Notes under the pieces: generated by a model
What the model was told of the DNA's origin: nothing
The model's database searches: none
What the model saw: only the letters and a program-made list of their open reading frames with translations
Shown: piece after piece, positions 10,587 to 17,542 of the stretch
Numbering within the stretch: position 1 is the stretch's first letter
Layout of the letters: the number at the start of each line of letters is the position of its first letter
Source: Huiozyma naganishii CBS 8797
Taxonomy: Eukaryota > Ascomycota > Saccharomycetes > Saccharomycetales > Saccharomycetaceae
NCBI RefSeq assembly: GCF_000348985.1
Contig: NC_035924.1
Span: 310,001-374,000 of the forward strand
Direction: 5' to 3'
Length of the DNA: 64,000 nt
Position numbers and translations under genes: made by a program

Positions 10587-10633
10587 TTTATTTTATTTTA
10601 TTTCATTTGTTTGTTTGTTTGTTTTGTTTGTTT
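10587..10633. repeat. TTTTA/TTTG simple repeat
   Basis: TTTTA units run into about seven TTTG units just upstream of YKR011C. This is a low-complexity tract of the kind found in yeast promoters (poly-dA:dT like). Confidence 0.6.
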
Positions 10634-10754
10634 AATTCACAATTTGGATATTTAGGGTGTTCCACGTGTAAAGTTTGCGCTCCGAAGTGTACCACGGATA
10701 GAGGAGCAGAGCACAACTTACTAGCTGTACATATCACAATTAAACAAAGAGAAG

Positions 10755-11816
10755 ATGCAAAAAGAGGTTATCTATCTTTACGGGGGCGAGAACCAGCCAA
10801 AAGTGAAATTGACGTGTATCGCCAAAGCAAAAGATTTGCAACAGCTGACGGCATACTTCCATGAATTACAAAATCTATACCATTTGAAGTTTCGTTGCGA
10901 GGAAACCATTACCGAGAATCTCAAAGTTGAGTGTATCTCACATGGTGCCAAGGAGATGGACTCGTGGCCCTTTTACATAATCGACTACGACGAAGTCTAT
11001 GACTCCTTCTACATTTGGAAAACAAACGGCAAATGGGAACTAAACAAAATGGTCAGTGCTATTTACCGCGTACATTCTGGTAGTAAGCAGGTGAATAGTA
11101 CTTGGAGGAAGTACTTCTTGAGAGACTCTCGGTACAAGAAACATCCCATGAAAAACTGGCTCACACTGGCTCTCAACCAATTGAATGTTGATTGGTCGCA
11201 CGTTAACCTGGATGACTTTTGGATTCAATTCAACGTGTTGTTTGACCTGCATCAGAATGACGAGACCGTTTTCAATGAGTTTTCCTTCAAGAGTTTCATT
11301 TCAATGAGTCTTTTGAGGGCAGCCATTGCTGAAAACAAGAGGTACGTGGAGGAGAAGTTGAGTCAATATTACAATTCAATGAAGAAGAACGTTGGTACTG
11401 CTAACTACAACACAATGCTTGAAAACGAACGAAAGAGCCATTCTGGGGCAGAGGGCAACGACTCCACTGTAGGGAGTAACGAGACTTCTCCTGAATTTTC
11501 TTTATTCCCAGCGGAATTCAGTGATGGTGGATCCGATGATCTCAATGCTGATGCGGTTGACCTGAACGTAGAAACCTCTGGTTTGTATACTTACAAACGA
11601 GACAGGCAAGACGGGAAGAGAAATTCGATCTCCGTACCGGCTACAAACGACCAGATCTTCGCCAACTTTAAATCGCATTTTCAAAACGTTGTGGAGGATT
11701 ACGAGGTGTTTGAACTCAGAAGTAAGAAAGGTGTACCGATTCAATCAAGGGCCAGGCGCAACTCGCACAAACGAGTGCTTCAAAAGAACTCAAAAAACAG
11801 TGTTTCCAAAGCTTAG
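10755..11816 (+). CDS. YKR011C-family protein of unknown function
   Basis: A 353-residue protein that I identify as the ortholog of S. cerevisiae YKR011C from its place beside PRY2 and NET1/TOF2 and a similar length. Its function is not established. A well-ordered N-terminal half (about 1-215) is rich in aromatic residues (Trp, Tyr, Phe) and looks like a compact alpha/beta fold. An acidic, Ser-rich spacer follows (about 225-275), then a basic tail (about 310-353) with Arg/Lys clusters that may be a nuclear localisation signal. There is no signal peptide and no membrane segment. ATG 10755 is the first in frame. Confidence 0.78.
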   Translation: MQKEVIYLYGGENQPKVKLTCIAKAKDLQQLTAYFHELQNLYHLKFRCEETITENLKVECISHGAKEMDSWPFYIIDYDEVYDSFYIWKTNGKWELNKMVSAIYRVHSGSKQVNSTWRKYFLRDSRYKKHPMKNWLTLALNQLNVDWSHVNLDDFWIQFNVLFDLHQNDETVFNEFSFKSFISMSLLRAAIAENKRYVEEKLSQYYNSMKKNVGTANYNTMLENERKSHSGAEGNDSTVGSNETSPEFSLFPAEFSDGGSDDLNADAVDLNVETSGLYTYKRDRQDGKRNSISVPATNDQIFANFKSHFQNVVEDYEVFELRSKKGVPIQSRARRNSHKRVLQKNSKNSVSKA

Positions 11817-12218
11817 TGACCCACATATGGTAGTTAAAAGTTAGAAGCGCGGTAGTCCAGGTTGTTGCTACGTGACTTTGATTCATACTAGCACATACCC
11901 GATCACGCCTTCTTCTTCGAATCAATCGATCCAAATCATTCATTCATCTCCCTAGTCGCGAGAGATTCAATATGGTACGAGACTGTGCGAAGTAAACATT
12001 TTTTTTTTCACTTTTTTATTTGTTTACTGAAACGCCGTATTTTCGTATCCTCTACTAACTACACGTTCATGCTTCAATAAAGTGGGAGTCAAATGGGGAA
12101 GAGATTGGATGGAAGCGTTCTAAAATGTGATAACGAATGAAATATACTATAGTCGATCTATTTGTTTATACTGCTGCAGAAATTTTACCATTCTTGAATA
12201 TAGAGGATTTCATGCTAG
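11817..12218. other. YKR011C 3' flank, Z-side of the a1 locus
   Basis: This 402-bp spacer lies between the YKR011C stop and the a1 stop, which converge. It contains a long T-tract (about 12000-12018) and the HO-like site (12165-12182, separate entry). If this is a mating-type cassette, it is the position of the Z region. No coding function is seen. Confidence 0.5.
12165..12182 (-). other. HO endonuclease-like recognition site
   Basis: On the minus strand, reading away from a1, the sequence is TTTCTGCAGCAGTATAA. The S. cerevisiae HO site core is TTTCCGCAACAGTATAA, so 15 of 17 positions agree, including CAGTATAA. It starts about 35 bp after the a1 stop codon. In Saccharomyces the HO site likewise lies at the Y/Z boundary by the a1 3' end. 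Both position and sequence support a switching-competent or formerly competent mating cassette. Cleavage is not demonstrated. Confidence 0.6.
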
Positions 12219-12698
12219 TTATTTCGATCTAGCACGTTTGTTTATAAACTACTTAGGGTTAGTACTTAAGGTAACCAACAAAAACATTTTCAAAATTCAA
12301 CATACCCATATTCTTACTTGCAACGGACTGATCCCACATTTTCTTGCAATTAATTGTCTTTCTTCTTTTGTTAACCATTGTTTCTTAGTAAACACTTTCT
12401 CCAAGAATAAACGAGTACGCCTAGAAATGACCGGCCTATTCTTTTGTTCAATGATTGTAGAATATGTTTCGTACAAGTCTTTTAAAAGTCCCTTTTTCTC
12501 TGGTACATTAAGCCCCGATACAAGGATTTCCTGAAATTGAATGCGTTGTGTTAGTAGTAGAAAAGGGGCAATACTCCCTGAGAGTAAAATACGAACTGAC
12601 AACATACCTAAACGGTTCATTGGACTCAACGCGGAGAAGGGGAGGAAAAAGCAGAGCACCGTATCCATTTTGTCAATCCTCAAGAGCCAAGCAGACAT
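12219..12698 (-). CDS. MATA1: mating-type a1 homeodomain protein, two introns
   Basis: Homolog of MATa1, the homeodomain partner of alpha2 that represses haploid genes in a/alpha cells. Exon 2 encodes the homeodomain (RRTRLFLEKVF through ISPLQVRIW). Its last Trp codon ends at 12306, followed by GTATGT (12305-12300), TACTAAC (12264-12258) and a TAG acceptor ending at 12249. Exon 3 (12248-12219) adds FINKRARSK and a stop, nearly the S. cerevisiae a1 ending FINKRMRSK. Intron 1 starts at 12607 (GTATGT), with TACTAAC at 12556-12550. The 5' exon (ATG 12698 or 12668 to 12608) is not recognisably conserved. The near acceptor (ending 12531) breaks the frame, while a farther CAG ending at 12500, or retention of intron 1, keeps the homeodomain in frame. 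Homeodomain identity is very secure; exon 1 is uncertain. Confidence 0.85.
12249..12305 (-). other. intron 2 of the a1 gene (57 nt)
   Basis: It starts with GTATGT, has a TACTAAC branch point at 12264-12258 and ends in TAG. It splits the homeodomain between the Trp of RIW and the Phe of FINKR, the same place as intron 2 of S. cerevisiae MATa1. Splicing is needed to make the last nine residues. Confidence 0.9.
12500..12607 (-). other. intron 1 of the a1 gene (108 or 77 nt)
   Basis: It has a GTATGT donor (12607-12602) and TACTAAC at 12556-12550. Two acceptors are possible. A canonical TTCAG ending at 12531, 20 nt from the branch point, gives a premature stop. A CAG ending at 12500, about 51 nt away, keeps the reading frame. 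Unspliced RNA is also open in frame through this segment. The coordinates given are for the in-frame version. Confidence 0.55.
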
Positions 12699-13012
12699 GT
12701 GCTGTTGTCGCGTTCAAGAAAAACTACTGTGGAAATCAAAAAAGACGTCTAACAAACCCTATCAAACGTTTATATCCTGCTTCACGAGGTCCCTGCAGAT
12801 CTGACGTTGCTTTCAATGCCCTTCTGCTCAAGGTTCAATACCGCTGTCACTTTGAACGAATCGCATCTGTGTATCTTCCTTCGAGAGATCCAGTACATTT
12901 GAAAAAATATGAAATTTTTACCATAGTGTGATTGAGAGCATCGCTTTGTTTACTGTATACTGCCAAGGTCTTCCCACAGCCCACTCCCTTAAACACTCCA
13001 ATTTGTACTTAA
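12699..13012. promoter_or_regulatory. divergent a1-NET1 promoter
   Basis: About 310 bp separate the divergently read a1 and NET1 starts (about 340 bp if a1 starts at 12668), so the two genes share a promoter. A perfect Abf1 consensus (RTCRYTNNNNACGW) sits at 12846-12859. There is no alpha2-like homeodomain on the plus strand, which an X region of a standard cassette would carry. I see no clear Rap1 site or ARS consensus. Confidence 0.5.
12846..12859 (+). promoter_or_regulatory. Abf1 consensus site
   Basis: GTCACTTTGAACGA fits RTCRYTNNNNACGW at every fixed position. It lies about 155 bp upstream of NET1 and 150-180 bp upstream of a1. Abf1 is a general regulatory factor, and also one of the three proteins of the HMR-E silencer in S. 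cerevisiae. Confidence 0.6.
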
Positions 13013-16000
13013 ATGTATAAGGTACAGGTTGTGTTGGTTCCTCCCAGTGTGCGAGACAGTTTTGCTCCGCCGAATCTTGCTTCGGCGTTGGAGGATTCCT
13101 CGCATCTGCTGAATAATGGTATGGTTGCGGGTTTGCCAGCACAAGCTTCTGGCAACTTGCAGCAAACCAATCCCGAGGTTTCTGCACTGTACCAGAACTG
13201 GACCAATAACTCGTTCATGATGTCAAGTTTTTTGACTCAACCAAAGATGAAGAGATTTTTACACTTCACGAAGTCGAACAACACACTACTAGACTTGTCC
13301 CAAGAGATCCTGGATAAATGTGAGAAGATGTACCCGAACCTAACTGAAGATATTGAAATATTGAGTCTGCAAGACAGTAATGCATGCGATCTGGATCCAG
13401 ACTTTGTCGTCAAAGATGTTTTCAGTATGGATAATACCGTACGTGTAATATTGAAGGACGAATTGGGTGAGACAAACGAGCCTGCCCCCGTATCGGTATA
13501 CGCCTCAGTGAAAAGGAGAAAGCTGAATGATGGTAATCAGCAACTGGCCCCTGCGACTGCTCCTCAGGCCAGTGGATCCCTCAAGGTTGCCAAGAAACGG
13601 AGCCAGAGCTCAACTATCAAGGGCCCACCCAACCCTGGTTTGAGGATATCCACCCCGTTAGCGAATCAAATCTATCCAAATACTGTTACCAACAACTCTG
13701 ATGACGAGGAGGAAGTCGGGGAGAGATCGTTTTTACCCCCACCAACGCAGCCGCAATCTCCTCCAATACGTATAAGCTCCGGTATTGAAAACTACAAAAA
13801 GGTAAAACACTCCACCGATGTAGACACCGTTTCGAGATCCGAAACGGTCGATCCCGATAAATCAAGACAACAACGTATCCTGTCTGAGACTCCTTTGCGA
13901 ACAGCGATGACCCCAAACAGAGTCACTCTTACTGGCCAGAGAGTTGTTTCAGAAAATAACAATGGGCCCAGCAATGGGCTAATCTTTACAAGCACTACCA
14001 CCTCTCAACACCAAGTAAATACTGCATCAAGCCCTAGAATAACATCTGGTATGCTTACAATCCCAGAACCTAAAATCGCGGAGGTTGAAGAAGAATTGAA
14101 GGAGGGGCCTTCTAGCCCTTCCTCCCTTCTACCATCTAAGGCGGATCGTATTCCTATGAAAAAACCCTATATTGAAGATCCGGCAGGCGTTGATTTAGAC
14201 GGATCCATATCGTCGTCTTCATCGTCATCCTCTTCAACACATTCGGAACCAGCTTCGAAACAACTCAAGATTCACAAGCCGGAATCACTTCAAGTGGGGG
14301 AAACTAGTGCGAATGAAATAGGTGAAGGTTCTCCTATCAAGAACAGCCCCTTCAATAACATTCGACCAAACCAAGTACACAGAGAACTTGCTAACTCTAA
14401 GCAGAAAGAAACTAATGCCCCTCCGATTGTTAAAAACGGTGCAACAAAAATTAATGGCCATCCAAGTGCTCCAGTGAGAAACCGCGATTCCGAAAGGAAA
14501 AGTTCGCTTGAAGCTAAGGTAGAGAACAAATCTTTTTCGCAGAAGAGTCTGAGAAGAATAAACAGCTTTCCTGAAGATGATGAGGAAAGTTCAGGTAAGC
14601 GCTCTAGACTAGGGGAAACTGATGAGCCTATTTCTACTACTGAAGATGCGGAGAGTTCGTCCGGCGCAGATGGCGAGGACACTGTTCGTTACACTGATAT
14701 CAAGTCTGATTTACATAACAACTCTCATGAGCCCATACTGAAAGGGGATCTGTTGAATATAGTTGACAAGGAAGTTGCAAAAGAAGGGAAAGTATCTCCT
14801 GTGACAAATGCCAAAACGGCAATATTGGAAAAACCACATATACGCATAAACAACTCAAAGACTGATGGTAAAGAAGCATTGGGCACGGAGATCAACCCTA
14901 ATGGCAAAAATATTATTATTAACGAAAATGAACAAAAAAAGGTATTGAACATCAAGGAACTGAAAAGTGAATTAGTGGACAAAAACAGCGGCGCAAAAAC
15001 AGGAAAACCTGTTCAAGAAAACACCAAACCTGAAGAAAGAAGCAAATCAATTTCCGCCGGTGTTCAACCACTTGCCTCCAGTACACAACCATCAATAGTC
15101 AGTCAACAACAAGGACACACACCGACTCTAACTCACCCCCCTGCTAATATTGGATCGGTCAAATCGAAACCTCTTCCTTTGAAGAAAGTTGTTATTGATA
15201 AGGGTAATTCTGCTTCATCAAAGTCCTCTTCAGAAGAAGATAGTTCAACGGAAGATAATTCGTCTTCAGATTTATCAGACGACACTGAGGAGAAAACTCC
15301 AAGACTATCGGCTAGAAAAGTAACGATCAAGGCAGTTCTTGAACCTAGAACAGACGACCGTGACTCGGTTAAGTCTGCAAACTCGACAAATGCAAATCTG
15401 CCGGTATCAGAGAAAAAGGGACAGTCCATATCTGTATTGCATGAAACCGAAGACTCAGATTTTTCATCCGAAGAAGCTTCTAGCTCAGATGATGAAAGGG
15501 TGGCTAGGGTCAAGAAAGTGACTATGAAGGCAAATCCAAAGAAACAAGTACAGGAAATCGTAGAAAAATCGAAGCCTCCAATTCAAAAATACGTCCCGCC
15601 TAAGAAAAATCAAAAAGTTTACTTGAGTGCTGACTATATTGATACTACGGACGAGGAGTCCTCAGAAGATGAGGGTGACGACAAAGCGGACGAGCAAACT
15701 AAGAAATTGGTGGAAGCAAAAACAGCCAACAAAAACAATGTTTTTAAAGTGGATCATAATCCTCAAAATGGGACAGGCGTTGAAGCAGCAGATAGCAAGA
15801 AGAAAACTAAGTCGAACCCTGTAAAGAAGACGGTTAATCAGAATATGGAAAAACCAAATGCTGCGGAAGATGCAAGCCATAAGAAGAAGGAAGAGTCCAA
15901 GGTTTTCCAAAAAACAGACCAAAAGGCGCTGAAGGAGACAGTTGAAAAAGCAAATAATACAGGAAACGTTGTTTCCGTGCAGAAGAAAGAGCCTAGTCAA

Positions 16001-17242
16001 AATGTCGCCAATTCTACTGTAAAATCGAACATGCCAAATAAGAAGGACTTGAGTAAGCTTCTTGCGCCTAAAAATGTTCAAACAAAGCCGGCTGAGTCCA
16101 AGCCTCTTCCTGGAACAGAGTTGGACCGTAAAGGTAGCAAGATGGCAGGACCCAGCAGCTTTCCGGTAAAAGAGCCTTCCAAACCTGCACCGCTTGGTCC
16201 TGTTGTAGAACGTGAGGCGGAATCGAAAATATCCACTGACGTTTTGAACGAAAACGTCAAAAAGGATGCTATATCTTCAAAGTCTCAAAAACCCGTGGAG
16301 CCAGTATCCAAGCCAATAACAGGTACTGTCTCCAAGCCAGCATCTACTCCGGCCTCCAAGCCAATAACAGGTACTGTCTCCAAGCCAGCATCTACTCCGG
16401 CCTCCAAGCCAGTATCCACGCCAATCTCCAAGCCGGTACCCTCACCAAAGCCTAAGGATAGTAAGATTGACAGTGATGAATATTATTCAACATCATCATC
16501 CAGTAATGATGATAATGATTCCTCCTCTGGCAGCGATTCCTCCTCGGATGGCGATTCATCGCAAGGGGAGGAAGACGTTTCGTCGTCAGCCAGACTCCTG
16601 AAGAGGAAGATTGTTTCGCCACCAAGGGGTGTTGTGAACTCTTCCCAGAAGGAGCTACCATCGGTAAATCTCGATAGTATTACAGAAGTACCTCAATCGA
16701 CGCAGCAGCCGGCGCCTTCATCGCAAGAGGCAAAGAGACCACCTCTGCGAAAGCAATCGCTAGACAAACAAGACACACAACTTCCATCGTCACAGCCACC
16801 TTCCTCCGGTGCTAAAAAGACGACTACAAAGAGCGCATTATCGAGTCTTCCTCAGAAGTATCGTCCTTCATTGAGTTCACTGTCTGACTTGGTTTCCAGA
16901 GGTATCCCAGAAGTGAAGGAGAAGAACTCGAAGGCGGGCAAGTCTTCGCTAGTAAACAAGACAAAGCAGATAATCTCTGAGGATAAATCGTCCTCCGATT
17001 ATTCATCGTCCTCTGACGACTCCTCATCCGGCGACGATTCCGAGTCAGACTCGGGCTCGGATTCCGGGTCAAACTCAGGTTCAGATTCAGACGCGGACTC
17101 GGATTCCTCAGATTCTTCAGATGACGACAAAAGCAAGTTTATTAGTGCGAAGAGCGCCGGTGCTGCGCTAAAGAAGAAGAAGGCAAATAAGATATCTGGC
17201 GGGTTTGCATCTTTGGTAAGAGACTCGAAGCGTAAGACGTAG
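13013..17242 (+). CDS. NET1: nucleolar Net1/Tof2 family protein (RENT component)
   Basis: A 1409-residue protein of the Net1/Tof2 family. Net1 anchors Cdc14 and Sir2 at rDNA (the RENT complex) and supports RNA polymerase I and nucleolar silencing. The N-terminal 180 residues hold the conserved family domain. The rest is disordered, with many Ser/Asp/Glu clusters (acidic casein-kinase-type runs, for example at about 400-410, 735-770, 1165-1190 and 1320-1375) separated by Lys-rich stretches, and a basic C-terminus. It is longer than S. cerevisiae Net1 (about 1189) and much longer than Tof2. The position after YKR011C is the TOF2 slot, but the long acidic tail is Net1-like, so the ohnolog is ambiguous. 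It contains a perfect 48-bp duplication (separate entry). Confidence 0.85.
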   Translation: MYKVQVVLVPPSVRDSFAPPNLASALEDSSHLLNNGMVAGLPAQASGNLQQTNPEVSALYQNWTNNSFMMSSFLTQPKMKRFLHFTKSNNTLLDLSQEILDKCEKMYPNLTEDIEILSLQDSNACDLDPDFVVKDVFSMDNTVRVILKDELGETNEPAPVSVYASVKRRKLNDGNQQLAPATAPQASGSLKVAKKRSQSSTIKGPPNPGLRISTPLANQIYPNTVTNNSDDEEEVGERSFLPPPTQPQSPPIRISSGIENYKKVKHSTDVDTVSRSETVDPDKSRQQRILSETPLRTAMTPNRVTLTGQRVVSENNNGPSNGLIFTSTTTSQHQVNTASSPRITSGMLTIPEPKIAEVEEELKEGPSSPSSLLPSKADRIPMKKPYIEDPAGVDLDGSISSSSSSSSSTHSEPASKQLKIHKPESLQVGETSANEIGEGSPIKNSPFNNIRPNQVHRELANSKQKETNAPPIVKNGATKINGHPSAPVRNRDSERKSSLEAKVENKSFSQKSLRRINSFPEDDEESSGKRSRLGETDEPISTTEDAESSSGADGEDTVRYTDIKSDLHNNSHEPILKGDLLNIVDKEVAKEGKVSPVTNAKTAILEKPHIRINNSKTDGKEALGTEINPNGKNIIINENEQKKVLNIKELKSELVDKNSGAKTGKPVQENTKPEERSKSISAGVQPLASSTQPSIVSQQQGHTPTLTHPPANIGSVKSKPLPLKKVVIDKGNSASSKSSSEEDSSTEDNSSSDLSDDTEEKTPRLSARKVTIKAVLEPRTDDRDSVKSANSTNANLPVSEKKGQSISVLHETEDSDFSSEEASSSDDERVARVKKVTMKANPKKQVQEIVEKSKPPIQKYVPPKKNQKVYLSADYIDTTDEESSEDEGDDKADEQTKKLVEAKTANKNNVFKVDHNPQNGTGVEAADSKKKTKSNPVKKTVNQNMEKPNAAEDASHKKKEESKVFQKTDQKALKETVEKANNTGNVVSVQKKEPSQNVANSTVKSNMPNKKDLSKLLAPKNVQTKPAESKPLPGTELDRKGSKMAGPSSFPVKEPSKPAPLGPVVEREAESKISTDVLNENVKKDAISSKSQKPVEPVSKPITGTVSKPASTPASKPITGTVSKPASTPASKPVSTPISKPVPSPKPKDSKIDSDEYYSTSSSSNDDNDSSSGSDSSSDGDSSQGEEDVSSSARLLKRKIVSPPRGVVNSSQKELPSVNLDSITEVPQSTQQPAPSSQEAKRPPLRKQSLDKQDTQLPSSQPPSSGAKKTTTKSALSSLPQKYRPSLSSLSDLVSRGIPEVKEKNSKAGKSSLVNKTKQIISEDKSSSDYSSSSDDSSSGDDSESDSGSDSGSNSGSDSDADSDSSDSSDDDKSKFISAKSAGAALKKKKANKISGGFASLVRDSKRKT
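16307..16402 (+). repeat. perfect 48-bp tandem duplication within NET1
   Basis: Two copies (16307-16354 and 16355-16402) look identical and encode a 16-residue unit with SKP and TPASKP motifs, followed by further degenerate SKPV repeats. A recent in-frame expansion in a disordered region is the simplest reading. Confidence 0.8.
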
Positions 17243-17542
17243 GTGTTAACTTTAACGTTTGTATTTGTCGTGGGGAGGTCGGTCTAGTGGTACAAATTGT
17301 ACTCCCTGTTCTTGGCCCTTTCAACTGCAGTACTCGCGATAACTGAAGAAAAGATTAAACATTGAAGAATGAGATATATAAGTGATACATGGTGTAGATT
17401 TAACGTATACAAAGCATTGATTAACAAAGAAAACTGAGCAGAGAGATATTACCGCAGTTAGTTGTGGAATGTCCTGCTGTGAGTGACCGATGTAGGGAAA
17501 TGAAACGCGGAGCAGGTGCGTGGGGCATCTAAGTCCCTTAGT
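17243..17542. other. NET1-ZSP1 convergent spacer
   Basis: This 300-bp region lies between two convergent 3' ends. It marks the point where gene order jumps from the chromosome XI-like block to the chromosome II-like block. I see no RNA gene, LTR or tRNA. A GGTCTAGTGG motif at about 17282 mimics a tRNA A-box but has no partner B-box. Confidence 0.5.

Larger units (their letters stand above)
9044..10754. other. 1.7-kb gene-free region with GC-rich hairpins
   Basis: This is the longest stretch without a recognised gene. It includes the PRY2 promoter side (9044 to about 9550) with Swi4/6-like motifs at 9301, 9345 and 9508-9514, and a GC-rich island (about 9370-9490) with three successive potential hairpins inside AT-rich DNA. 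A perfect 8-bp inverted repeat lies at 9854-9875, and the right end holds TTTTA/TTTG simple repeats. The open frames (for example 9669-9959) are short and match nothing. A noncoding RNA is possible but unproven. Confidence 0.45.

Noticed and set aside
12541..12931. Plus-strand ORFs of 87 and 127 codons opposite a1
   Set aside because: They overlap the a1 exons in antisense, are unlike any known protein, and have no homeodomain or HMG box.
17275..17345. tRNA-like A-box (GGTCTAGTGG) in the NET1-ZSP1 spacer
   Set aside because: No B-box (GGTTCGANNCC) follows at the right distance and no acceptor stem can be drawn.
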